Source: Xiphydria camelus (lineage: Eukaryota > Arthropoda > Insecta > Hymenoptera > Xiphydriidae). From it: DNA of 64,000 nt. Each line of letters starts with the position of its first letter. The first letter of the stretch is position 1. Positions 46,197 through 57,284 of the stretch are shown one piece after another. Both the position numbers and the translations under genes were made by a program. The DNA lies in NCBI GenBank assembly GCA_963678675.1, contig OY783199.1, positions 21,824,909 through 21,888,908 on the forward strand, given 5' to 3'. Below the pieces are notes generated by a model. The model ran no database searches. It saw only the letters and a list, made by a program, of their open reading frames with translations, and was not told the origin of the DNA.

Positions 46197-46450
46197 CGCA
46201 GAGAAAAGGAATTAGTTGAATCTACTGAAAATGACTCGCGAGGTTACAAATAATTATTTATTAATATCAATCAAATTTTGTAATACATCAATTAAATATC
46301 TCTTCCTTGCAATCATTGTGAAATAGTATGTGATTACAAGGAAGAAATATCCAATTAATTTTTGAAGACAAGATTTAATTGATGTAAACAAATAATTATT
46401 TACGACCTCGCAATTAATTTTTAGTTGATCCATCTAATTCTTTTTCTCTG
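46197..46450. mobile_element. 254 bp TA-flanked palindromic MITE, copy 1
   Basis: Ends CGCAGAGAAAAGGAATTAGT and TAATTCTTTTTCTCTG-like, TA at 46195-46196 and 46451-46452. The two halves are complementary almost throughout ('caaataattatttatt' / 'aaataattatttacg', 'atctcttccttgcaatca' / 'tgattacaaggaagaaat'). Confidence 0.8.
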
Positions 46451-46886
46451 TATACACACTTGAATCCCGTAGATTCCGTCCAACACTTCGCTTCACCGAC
46501 GCCACACGTGCCGTACTGCATCGCCACCGCTAATAATATACCGTCCTGCTTTCTCACCCCTTTCGCCGTATATAACAATGATTATCATTAAGGGAATAAT
46601 TTTCCCTCCCCTCGCACCGCTTTAGCGTCGTGGCGAGGCCAGATCCGGCTCGTCTCCTCCCTCCATCCCCCTTTCCGCTCGCTCGGGGAATAATGCTAAC
46701 GACTTTGTTAATTATTATTCCCGATAATATCGGCGGGAGGAAACTTTGACGTCAGCCGACACATCAGTCCTCTCGCTTTCTCTCACCCCCTGCCTCCCTT
46801 CCGCTGCCACGATCTGACGTTCCGTATTTTCGTCCCTGTATCGCAGCTTATACATATATTCTTTCACACCTCGCGCCCCTGACAGC
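46451..46886. other. Intergenic, no gene seen
   Basis: Pyrimidine-rich and CpG-rich; no open frame of note. Confidence 0.35.
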
Positions 46887-47337
46887 TCGCGTAAGAAAAA
46901 AGTATGGCTAAAATATGGCGGAAGTCTCGGAAAAGTTGAACCGAAAAAGTATGGCTACGGATCGTAGCCCAGATTTTCAGCCAGACAATTTTTTCATATT
47001 AGTTGAAAAGAAAATTCACTCAATTTTTTTTCCTGTACCTTTTTGATTCAGTTCTGTTGTGTGGGTTCTTCATTATAAAACTACATTGACTTCTTCGGTA
47101 CTAGAATATAGTTCATTAGTAATAATTTGAGAGTTTAATAAAATAATAAATTGAAATAATATGAACTGACAAAAACAGACATCGATTACAGCATAACCTC
47201 GTACAAATAACTGAACTTTAATTGAAGAGCGCATCGTTTACCGATTGAAAGTCTGGGATACGATCCGTAGCCATATTTTTTTGGTTCAACTTTTCCAGAC
47301 TTCCGCCATACTCTAGCCATACTTTTTTTTACGTGGG
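46887..47337. mobile_element. About 450 bp TIR element, copy 1
   Basis: Left arm 'agtatggctaaaatatggcg', 'ggaaaagttgaaccgaaaaa', 'gctacggatcgtag'; the right arm is their complement up to 'tactttttttta'. Arms about 95 bp. A second copy, in the opposite orientation, is at 54471-54930. Confidence 0.8.
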
Positions 47338-48128
47338 AGGGCGAGAACATCGCATTGCGAACGTGGTTTATTTCCAGGGTGCTTCGGTTGCCCTCGCGCA
47401 CATTTGCAATGCAATCTTGATTAATTGCCACTTTAATTGTTTCGCTCGTAATCGCTCGAGTTATTTTCGCACTTCTACTGCGGCGGATGTGGCAGGTGGG
47501 GGGAGAAAGTGTGTTTGTTATTCGGGTAGAAGTTGTTGTTAAGCGACGGCTGGAAGTGCTGCTATTGCCGCGAGGCCGAAAGGGTGGCGTGGGATTATAA
47601 ACTCGTATATGACGTTTTTTTACTCCCTAGGGTTGGTACGTTACGTATTCGCATTCGCGCGTATATTTGTTTAGGAGTGGTTTCGAAGCGATACAGATAC
47701 CGATTCATTACGGTCCGGTAAAAACCAGACCGGCCCATAATTTGACGAGGCATAATTTCCATAAATGGATGCAGTAGGGGCGAATAACTGTAACGATGGG
47801 GTCAACTGGAAGGGGCTCGAATTACCACCTTCTCTTATAATTTTGCCGTTTTTCCGATTGGGAAAATGAACAGAGGGATTAGTCGACTTAAACTCGAATT
47901 TTAATGCTTTGTTTTTAACCTTCTCTACTTCCTTAATTTTCTGTTATATGAATTAGTGATGCACTAAAAAAAATTGTTTCGAAAAGATACCTTTTATATA
48001 AACTTTTATATATTTACTATATTTTAATTTCATGAAAATTTATTTTTGATTTGATACGATAATGCATTTAAAAGTAAAAAGCAAATAAGTGTGATAACAG
48101 AGTATAACACAGGCATACATTAATTTTA
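47338..48128. other. Intergenic, no gene seen
   Basis: No domain in the small frames; AT-rich after 47870. Confidence 0.35.
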
Positions 48129-48422
48129 ACCCAGAGAACGTCTTACGTTTCGAGGATTTTTGACGAGCTGAAGTTGAGCTCGTTGGACAAATTACTCCAT
48201 CACGTCGGGTTTTCGAAATATCGTAACATAAGAGTGCCGGAAAGGTCATTTTCGGACTTCTTTCATTGAGAATATTCAGGAACCTGTGCAATAAAACCAT
48301 TCGGCCAACGGAATTGAATTTAGCATTAAAAAATCTATTGTAATGAGTTGTTGCAATCAGTAAATCAATAAAGTGCACACTTTTTACACATTGGCGAAAC
48401 TTCCCCTGCCCTCTAATACATA

Positions 48423-48668
48423 CGCAGAGAAAAAGAATTAGTTGGATCTACTAATAATTACTTATGGGGTCGTAAGTAATTATTTATTTATATCGGTTAA
48501 ATCTTTTTTTCATATTAATTTGATATTTCTCCCTTGTAATTATTCCACATGATTGTAAGGAAGAGATATCTAATTTATGTGTATTAAAAGGTCTCATTGA
48601 TACGAATAAATAATTACTTACCACCCCGCAAGTAATTTTCACTAGATCTAATTAATTCTTTTTCTTTG
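48423..48668. mobile_element. 246 bp TA-flanked palindromic MITE, copy 2
   Basis: Same family as 46197-46450: start CGCAGAGAAAAAGAATTAGT, same order of internal blocks, TA at both ends (48421-48422, 48669-48670). The copies differ by scattered substitutions and small indels. Confidence 0.82.
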
Positions 48669-48670
48669 TA

Positions 48671-48935
48671 TAAGGTGAGGTAGGGTAAGGGGGTACAAAA
48701 AAATAAACGGGGCAACTGCCTCATATCAATTTTTATTCAAATTTCTTAGCGAATGGTGCTGCCATCTTTAATTTGTAATTTTTGGTGAGTACGTATGTTA
48801 ATTAAGCTGTTTTTTCTCATCTAAGAGGTATTTCCGCAGATGCTAACCTAAATTATTGTTTTTGTTGATGTGTTGATATAATGTACTTACCCCGTCTATT
48901 TTTTGGTACGCTCTTACCCCACCTTACCCCTTACT
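48671..48935. mobile_element. TIR element, about 265 bp
   Basis: 'ggtgaggtagggtaaggggg' with 'tacaaaaaaataaacgggg' at the left; 'accccgtctattttttggta' with 'cttaccccaccttacccc' at the right. It abuts the preceding MITE with no spacer beyond TA. Confidence 0.7.
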
Positions 48936-48949
48936 AGGAACAATATTTC

Positions 48950-49168
48950 CCAAGATATTCGGAAACTTATATATTTATTTGGACTAATTGAATAGGGTTT
49001 AATTTGGGCTCATTTTCATTAAAAAAACCTAAAATTAAAAATATTAAATGGCTGATCCAATCTGGTTTAATCATCTTTTAATCAACTCTCTCAATGAAGA
49101 TGAGCCCAAATTAAGCCCTATATTCATTCCATTCATTCTATTCACATAAGTTTCCGAATGTCCTGGGA
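48950..49168. mobile_element. MITE, about 220 bp
   Basis: 'attcggaaacttatatattt' and 'aatagggtttaatttgggct' at the left are mirrored by 'gagcccaaattaagccctat' and 'cacataagtttccgaat' at the right. Non-coding. Confidence 0.7.
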
Positions 49169-49401
49169 TTGTAACAATTGATGTCGATAGATTTTTTAAT
49201 ACTAAATTCGATTCCGTCAGCTGAATTGCTTTATCACGTTAGGTTCTCGAGATATTCTCACCAAAATGTGTCCTAAAATGGCATTTTCGGCACTTTTAAG
49301 TTACGATATCTCGAAAACCTGGCGCGATGAAGCAATTTGGCTAACGATATTGAATTCAGCACATCAAAAAACTTTAAAATTACCTAAGACGACCTCTGGG
49401 T

Positions 49402-50406
49402 TAGAAAAAAGCTTTTTTTGTGGGCCGGTGTAATCTTTTGCTTGAACAAACGTTTATTACTTATTATATATTCAGAATTTATTCTATTTATTTTAAAACT
49501 TGTAAATAATATTGTGTGTAAATAATAATATACACAGAAATAATTATACTCGTGGAACAAGTATCATTGCAACGCTGTCGCATTCGCTTCAACATTCCCA
49601 AATACGATTTGACGATAATTCAGTATTGTTGATCCACCCGGTTCTCCTCAGCCGGTAATGGATTCTTCCGACGCGCTGAGCACTCCATCGAGTTCCACAA
49701 TTTCTTCCGCAAATTGCCGAGCGGAAGCAAGAACGGCGCTCTGGAAACTGCAGCTCGAGTTATAAGTATCGATAGGGGATACGCGCGCACGCGGCGTGGT
49801 CTCTTAACGATATTTCCATTCCTCGCTCAGTGCTCTTGCTTTCTCTCTCCCCCCTCTCTCTCTCTCTCTCTTTCTCTTTTTTCTCTCCCCTCCTCCCTAT
49901 ATTCTCTCGAAAGAAATCTCTTATTTTCTGTATCGACGTCGAAGGTGGAAGAAGAATGTCGTAACGAAAAGGAAGGAAAGAAGAAACAGCGAGAGAAAGG
50001 AGGCGAAAGCGGATGAACATGGTCACCGTTGCCACGAAACGGACGAATCGGAAGGCCCCGTCGACGGACGGCGGCGCGGCGGCCTGATTAAGTTTACGTT
50101 AGTAACTTTAAAGTCGGGGCAGCCCCCATCCGTCTCACCCTACTACCGCCCGTTACCAGCCTGCCCGCCTGTCTGCTTACTACCCTCCCCCTTACTTATT
50201 AGCAATTGAATTAGCCCGGAGGGAGGATGGTCGAACGAGGGAAAAAATAAATGTCTTATTCGAAGCACGAGCACCTCCCAGTTGTTTGTACTGGATGTTA
50301 AGGAAATAAAGAGCTAATGGAATAAAGATACCGGGTAACGACGAGGTGCGATACCGTTCCGGGAGTAGAACGGCTCGGAAGGGTGGTTGAGGGGAGCGGT
50401 TGGAAG

Positions 50407-50452
<46 letters not shown>

Positions 50453-51970
50453 CAAAACAAGAGGTAGCTTGGCGACTGCAACGAAACAAATGGAATTACA
50501 AGGACCGTTTCCAAAATTTATTACGCATCCCCCGAGATGGCTGTTGCTCGCTAAGCAAGCCCCCGAGTTTTCTTCCCGTACGAATTCCTTTCGCGAGTTT
50601 CTCCCCGCCGCTCCCGCTTAAACGCTTCTTCAAGAAGGACGCTGTCTCGAAGAAAACAATGCGAAGGCTTCCGACATTGAAATTCCTTCCTTCCCTTCGT
50701 CTCCGTCGGACGCGTGTAGGCGTCAGTTCGCCGCAGCAGCCGCGTGCATTGATTGAACACTCCCGCGGGAGACTCTTCTAATAAAAATATTTTTTTTTTA
50801 ATAAAACGGACGATACACCGCGAGGGGCTTAAAAAGAAGGGGGCTCGTATGCCGCGAGCGTATCCAATAATAAGTGGCGCGTGCGGCACGCGATGGGGAA
50901 GCGAAGGGTATGTACCGAACTTCCGGTGAAGACTGTATCGTAATTTGACGTCGTGATTCGTTCGAGGGATGAGCGAGGGAGAGAGAATTAGGTAATAAAC
51001 TTAATCGATCGAAAGCTCGAAATTAAATGATGCTGCGTTATATCGAGAAATATTAATACAGAGGGAAATGGAATATACTTTATTATTCCACTTTTTCCAC
51101 GAAAAAAATGAAGCGAGGAGAATTTTCAGAACCTTCCATTTATTTCTGAGTAAATAATTAAAAAAGTAAAGGAACCGAGGGTGGAGACCGGGGTCGGAAG
51201 CAGGAGAAATAGCCGCGCGTAAATTCTCATACAGCCGAACCCGCCTGCATGTATTTAGGTACATTACCCGAGGCACATATGTATATATGAATGCGGGTTA
51301 GCACCCCGGACAGAGGGGTTCATTTCTAAGCCGCAAGGAAAGCAAAAAGCTAAAGCTCCGAGTAAACAGCGTACATATTGTTTCCTCGTTTCCATTGTGC
51401 ACTCTCCGGAGCAGCGAAGGTCCGCCGGAGCGTGCCGTTGTTACGGGCTCGTTCCTCCTACCCCTAAATACATAGAGCCCGGCTTCCCTCTCGGCTCCTT
51501 TGCTCACGCTCGATCGGCATTTCTGGGTCGCGCGCTATTCGCGGGTTCGTGCAGTATGCAGTCGGTCATGAGAGTCTAGAATCGAGAAAGACGACTCGAG
51601 AGAGAGGTTTGGGTATTTTCTAAGTGTCAGTTAGGATATTTTCACGGGATACGAGAGTTTGAGTTAGTCCCTCGCCATTAAGGTTTGTAGTAGCAGACGC
51701 GAGGACCAATTCAAATGGAGTATGTATTGTTCCGAGATTCTTTTATGTGACGTTTGAATAGCCCTTAAAAATGGTATTTATTACTAAATTTTTGGTACTT
51801 ATTTTACACAGTCGATTAGTGACATTTTAATGAAATTTATTTACGATCTTTTTTAGGTTTTATAGTTGTAATTCTATTAAGTAACTGTGTAAAATCAAAT
51901 AAATATGCTCATAGTGAATATATGTTTCCTCGTCCAACAAAATATTTACTTCGTCGTATACGCATATATT
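49402..51970. other. Intergenic, no gene seen
   Basis: CT-rich stretch 49841-49880, (AG)n at 50410-50449, and CpG-rich blocks around 50040-50130 and 50540-50760. Open frames in these parts are low-complexity or overlap in several frames. 51905-51970 is an inverted copy of part of the repeat at 53196-53340. Confidence 0.4.
50410..50449 (+). repeat. (AG)n microsatellite, about 20 units
   Basis: Pure AG dinucleotides; they create spurious open frames on both strands. Confidence 0.95.
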
Positions 51971-52503
51971 AACCCTTTATAGGATAGGTGGTTGATATTT
52001 CAACCATTGTTAATTTTCATTTATCCCAGTGGTATACTGGCCTGATATTCAACCAGTTCATTCATATTCTTCCGCACAGACGGATTCTAACCGAATATTA
52101 GACCACTTATCGGTTTCCGCTCAATAAGCGCTCAACTGGTCGAAATCTTGACCAGCGTCCGTTTGTAAGTTCGAATATCGCAGTTAGCGATAATTTTTTT
52201 TATTGTTTTTTTTTCAGTTCGTCAGAGGGTAATCTGTATAAAAGCATTTTTATATTATTATAAATGAAATTTTGTAAAAAAATAACAAAATTACTCTTTA
52301 TTTAGAAATCCTGAATTCGAATTTTTTCGAATAGTTAACAACTTTGAGAAATAGCTAAAGTAAGTGTTACAAATAGTTAAAACACGTTAATATACAATGT
52401 GCATTGGCTTCTTATGCATTATTAGGCAAGAATCTATGAATTTCGGGTAAGACACGATCCCGCTTAAGATACGAAACTCCATCGGTCCCATGATTCGTAT
52501 CAA
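51971..52503. other. AT-rich sequence beginning with TTAA, possible piggyBac-type end
   Basis: TTAACCCTTTATAGGATAGG at 51971 looks like another TTAA-type terminus, and nearby text carries several 'tggt..accagt' partial palindromes (52005-52165), but no matching right end was found. Confidence 0.3.
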
Positions 52504-53178
52504 CACGTTGCCTGCCGCGCGTGTGTTTCCCATGAAATCTTCTTCAGGCCACGAGTGCCGCTGCACCAAGCGTACTCTGCTAGGTACTAGGAATCAAATG
52601 GTAGCGAAAACTTGGTATTCAACTCCTTCTGAGAATTTCAGTTGTAAACGCTTTGACGGTTTACAAAACTGCAACAAGGAAGAATGTAAATATTAGAATC
52701 TTTAGAGAATTATTAGCTGCAAAATTATTAAGGTTGTCTGAGAATACAATAAAACCTTGCCTTTTCGACGGAGTCAGCGTAATATCGCCGTTCGGAAAAG
52801 TGATTCCGGAAGAAGCATTAGACGCGCATGCAAGCTATGTTATGCAGATAAAAGATGTCGAACAGACCGATCAAAGGCACGAGAGAATTTAAAGAAAACA
52901 ACAACTTATTGTCCAAATTGTCCTGACCAACCTCAGCTTTGTATAGAATGCTTTCAAGTTTTACATTCTAAATAATTTTCTTAATAAACCATTTTCGTAT
53001 TACTTTTGCAACAATTCAATAATTCTATTACATCCTGTGGGATGTCTTTTCAAATACCTACGACGATCCTTCACGAGTAGTCAAATAAGCGTCACCCGGA
53101 CACGGGTGACGCGGCCCGACGAGAAACTTTGTTGTCACCCGAATATGGGTGACGCGGCGCGGTGGGTGAGTCAACGTG
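52504..53178 (+). mobile_element. 675 bp piggyBac-like deletion derivative
   Basis: Left end CACGTTGCCTGCCGCGCG preceded by TCAA (a mutated TTAA); right end mirrors it (gcgcggtgggtgagtcaacgtg) followed by TTAA at 53179-53182. Contains the C-terminal part of a piggyBac-like transposase. Two palindromes of about 20 bp, GTCACCCGGACACGGGTGAC and GTCACCCGAATATGGGTGAC, lie close to the right end. Confidence 0.78.
52653..52975 (+). pseudogene. piggyBac-like transposase C-terminal fragment
   Basis: In one frame (52653 on) YKTATRKNVNIRIFRELLAA resembles the last helices before the C-terminal domain; after a frame change (52757-52975) comes RRACKLCYADKRCRT, then YCPNCPDQPQLCIECFQVLH and a stop. The C-x2-C...C-x2-C...C-x2-C spacing is the cysteine-rich zinc-binding tail of piggyBac transposases, which binds the element's terminal repeats. 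The catalytic domain is missing, so this is a remnant. Confidence 0.8.
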
Positions 53179-53182
53179 TTAA

Positions 53183-54470
53183 ACGAGTTTTACTGTACTT
53201 GAATACGACGAAATAAATATTTTGTTGGGAGAAGAAAATATATATTCGCTGTGTTAGAATATTTATTTAATTTTAAACAGTTACCAGCAACCGTTAACGT
53301 TTGTCCCGAAGAAATAGATTTATTTCGCCATACCTATTCGAGTACCTATACATGTATACTATACATGACATACTGTTATCGAACGATGTAATTCTAAGTA
53401 TCATAACGTTATGATATTAGGTATTATCATATGCCGGATACTTGAATACGACGCAATAAATATTTTGTGGAGACATGAAAATATATATTCAGTATTAGAA
53501 TATTTATTTCATTTAAAAAAATTACCAGTAACCGTTAACGTGTATCCCGAAAAAGAAAATTTACTTCGCCATACCTAATTTGAATATACGTGACCGTGAA
53601 AATGTCAGCTTTTTTCAGATTCAGCCGCAAAATCGACGAACGTTTGGAAGGCTTCCAACATTTGTTCCACGTCGATTTCCGCTCGTCTACCGCAGCGCGA
53701 TAAAGTTCGAACCGGGGGCAATCGGACAGGATAATGTCTTACTCCGCCCTCATATATATCCCCCCCTTTCCTCTCAGGTGAATGTAAAGTGCGTCCTGCC
53801 ATTAATCCGCGGGGCCCGGGGATATTCATCTCGGTTCCGGTATTAAATCAAGGCATTACAACGATTAACCCCGACCGTGGCTAAGTTATAGTAGCTCCCT
53901 GCATGTCGTACCATCCCGAACACCCGCAGTGCCGTAGTACTACTCCCTACTGTGTGGAGGGGTAGGCGTGCGAGAGGGTGGGCGCGCGGAAAAGCGGGAG
54001 AAAGGAAATCGCGGGAGGAGAGAATAGGAGGAGAGAGTGAGAGAGGACATCCCGCGGGGGCGGTTTTAGGTCTCAGCGCTCGTTTCGCTCGTCCTTTTGG
54101 ATTTCGAGAAATCCCCGGCCAGTGTTTCGTTCGCGCGTGTCGCCTGTCCGAGGAAAATTCGAAATTCGACAAGCGTTCGTCCCCCCAAGAGTTTCTATCG
54201 ACGAGCAACTCTGATTCGACGAATTAGTGCAGCTGATTCTTCGTAATAGGATATTTTAAGCATTTTATACAGATCTGTTCGTACGTTCTACAAGTGTTCG
54301 GTCGTCTCGTACTTCAAGCTCAAGTTTTATTATAAAGTTTTTTTTGGGAATATTTCTGACAGGATCCCAGAAAGACATTCTGCAGAATACAGGTGATTAA
54401 TTTACGGAGTTAATAATCTTTAATTCGAACTATATTACGTACTGATCGTTATATATAGGTATATAGATGT
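53183..54470. other. Intergenic: direct repeat pair, then CpG-rich sequence
   Basis: 53196-53340 and 53450-53578 are diverged direct copies ('ttgaatacgacg(a/c)aataaa', 'ccgttaacgt', 'cttcgccatacct'); part of the unit also lies inverted at 51905-51970. 53580-54230 is CpG-rich with overlapping frames on both strands but no domain. Confidence 0.5.
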
Positions 54471-54930
54471 CCCGCGTAAAAAAAAAGTAGGCTAAAGTAT
54501 GGCGGAAGTTTGGGGAAAGTTGAACCAAAAAAGTCCTATGGCTATGGATCGTATCTCAGATTTTCAGTCGGTAAACGATGCGCTCTTCAATTAGAGTTTA
54601 ATTGTTTATGCTGCAGGTTATGCTGTAATCGATGTCTGTTCTAGTCACTTGATATTATTTCACAAGTTATCATTTTATTAAACTCTCAAATTGTTACTAA
54701 TAAATTATACTCTAAAACCGAACAAGTCATTATAGTTTTATAATGAAGAACTCATATTATAACATAACTGGATCAAAAAGGTACAGGTACTTCGAGTAAA
54801 ATTTACATTTCAGCCAATTTGAAAAAATTGTCTGGCTGAAAATCTAGGATACGATCCCTAGCTCTACTTTTTTGATTCAACTTTTCCCAGACTTTCGCCA
54901 TACTTTAACTATACTTTTTTTTATGCAGGG
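54471..54930. mobile_element. 460 bp TIR element, copy 2 (inverted relative to copy 1)
   Basis: 'cccgcgtaaaaaaaaagtag' start and 'tacttttttttatgcaggg' end. Shares the blocks 'cggtaaacgatgcgctcttcaat' (as its complement) and 'ttttcagccagacaatttttt' with 46887-47337, in reverse order, showing opposite orientation. Confidence 0.8.
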
Positions 54931-55538
54931 TAATTTTGATGTATGACCGAGTTACTTTGATAAAAATTAGACTGCTCGAGCTTCGGTGAAGTACTTTTTT
55001 TACATACTTTATATAAACGATTCAGTAGGTGATAGGCGTAATTAAACGTCGGCTCGGACGATAGCGTTTTGGTTCTCATTATAATGTAGATAAATCTATG
55101 CTTCGTTCGTGGGAAATTGAAATTTTCCCCGTATGCGCCACTGATCGAAGCGAGGTTATCATGCGATCGGAGCTGTTACGGTTAAATTATGCCCGCGCGT
55201 AGGCCTGTTCGTCGTGTACCCGGTCCCCTGTCCATGTGTACCCAGTGAATCTAAATCAGAATTACGCTCCACGGGGCTACCGAGGGAGCTTATCCAAACG
55301 TCAACCACCCACAATCCTTGCTCTATTTTCCCCGGAAGTTGAGTCGACGAAATACACGAGAGAGATAGACATGTTGATATTCCGGGTTTATGGTCGTCGG
55401 GAGAGCGGTCGTACGAGAAAATGCTCTCCGCGTAAAAGTTGTGCGATCTTGATACTTCTATAATTTTCTCCCGAGACATTCTTTCCTTAGATCAGCTAAT
55501 TGCGAGTTATCGCACTTTTAATACATTCGTTTGCTATA
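54931..55538. other. Intergenic, no gene seen
   Basis: Overlapping frames on both strands at 55159-55479 have no domain. Confidence 0.35.
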
Positions 55539-56034
55539 CACGGAGAAAAATGAAGTTTAATTAACGAGGCGTCACGTGCCCTTGATCGGTGTGGCACTAC
55601 ATGCTCTTTACATGGCACTGTAGCGATAGTTCAGAATTATGAGAAATATAATTTGGAATTTTTTCCTACAGCAAATGGTGATACTTCTTATACGGAGAAA
55701 AATGGAGCTCAAATTGTACTTGAATATTTGAGTTAAAAATACTAGTATACAGTAAAGCTGAAACAGATTGACCATTTATAATTTTTAAGTGATCAATTTA
55801 CAAAGCATTTAGTAAAACTCATTATATTAATAGTGAAAAATGACAATTTTATTGTTATTATCTTAAATACTATGTCAAATTTTTAACTACCTGCATAGTG
55901 AAATTTACTTTATTTTGATTTTTCCTACTTTTATAGTAATATGTGATACGTAATGAGTATTTGTTAAGTAACACTGAATTTTTAACTACAGCAGTGTCAT
56001 TTTTACTTAGAACTGAGTCTCGTTTTTCTCCGTG
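55539..56034. mobile_element. MITE with CACGGAGAAAAA ends, possibly two nested
   Basis: CACGGAGAAAAATGAAGTT at 55539 (after TA), a second CGGAGAAAAATGGAGCTC at 55693 (after TA), and one right end CGTTTTTCTCCGTG at 56021-56034. Either the left end was duplicated or two related elements overlap. The interior is AT-rich and non-coding. Confidence 0.6.
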
Positions 56035-57162
56035 ATAATACGGCTAATGGCATTCTTTGCAATACAGGCTTGGTACTTATTTGAATGTATGCGAGATTGT
56101 ATTGATGCTGGCTGTACGAGGAGAGTGAAATGCTATTTTGTATATCAATATGGCTTATATAATTCTAAGTTGTACAGTTGTCTAGTATCATACAAAGGGC
56201 GTCTAATACCAAAATTCAGGCATTTTCAATACTCGTCATTTCAACTTCATTTCTTTTCGTATATCGAAGCATTCCCTCTGCTTTAAAAAGAAATAAGGTA
56301 CAAATAGGGCAAGGATAAAAATAAGATATACGTGTTCGTTACTTTGTAATTTCTGACATAATATCTCGTTTCTTATTTATGATACTTGCTACGGCATATA
56401 ATTTTTAATATATGTTTCCATAAACTCCTTATTTGTTTCTTGAATAAATATTACGAGTATCTCATTTCTACCTACTGTATTGTTATACAAACCTTTAAAA
56501 CAATATTTTATATTCGCATTACGCGTTGGAAGGATTGGTAAACAAAAGGGAGATTCATATCGCGCCCTAAATGGTACTAGGAACGAAAAATACGGTTACA
56601 ATATTTCCCAAGGATCGACATTTTACCAAACCCTCGTCCCTATAAAGGCGAAAAGGGCAGGGCACTGCGAGCCGACCCGTTATCGCGAGGCGATATCTGC
56701 GGTAATAAATATAGCCAAGTACCCGCGTAAAATAAATATCCGGGTAGCAGAAAAGATAAGCAAAATATATCGCGAAAATAGTAGCGTAAGAGAGCCACGC
56801 GAGCGTGGGTATCCTATGATACAAGATAAGGTAATCTCAGGGGCGGAGAAGTAGTAGAGCGAAAGACCAACGGGAACGGCCCCACTCGAAAACTTCTGAA
56901 AACTTTCGAGCGTCCGCACGCGCGAATGAACCGCCCCAGCGCGGAGTATTTCCACCAGAAATGCGTTCCGAGATACAGAGACGCGTGAAGAGGAAGGGAG
57001 AGTCTCCGCGGCACTCGGTAAAGCGGCGACGTTGAGAATATACAGTGCGAATCATTGGATCTGCGACATAGCAAATATGGTATACGATTTTGCGTGAAAC
57101 TGTAGACGATGAGCGTCATCCTCGATTGATCGTGGTGAGTAGGACAAGTTAAGTAGGATTGG
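56035..57162. other. Intergenic, no gene seen
   Basis: The open frame 56480-56854 has overlapping minus-strand frames of similar length; none shows a domain. Confidence 0.35.
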
Positions 57163-57284
57163 CAACTGCCAATGATGAAATTCTTCAATCAGGTAGGTAC
57201 GCCTGATTCTTAACAGATTTCACTCTAGGTCTGATTTGAATCAGGAGTACCTACTTCAGTGTAAAAGCTTCATCATTACAGTTG
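57163..57284. mobile_element. About 120 bp hairpin MITE
   Basis: 'caactgccaatgatgaa' / 'ttcatcattacagttg' and 'tcaggtaggtacgcctgatt' / 'aatcaggagtacctac' form the stem around a short loop. Non-coding. Confidence 0.7.

Larger units (their letters stand above)
48129..49401. mobile_element. Outer TIR element of a nest of at least three insertions
   Basis: The left arm (48129-48265: 'cccagagaacgtcttacg', 'acgtcgggttttcgaaatat', 'aagagtgccgg') is mirrored at 49290-49401 ('cggcacttttaagttacg', 'gatatctcgaaaacctgg', 'aagacgacctctggg'). A further inverted copy of the same arm lies at about 49190-49285, so the right side itself folds back. Between the arms sit the elements at 48423, 48671 and 48950. 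Confidence 0.65.

Noticed and set aside
30899..50449. GA/TC arrays as a CRISPR-like or satellite system
   Set aside because: They are ordinary dinucleotide microsatellites with no spacers; the sequence is eukaryotic.
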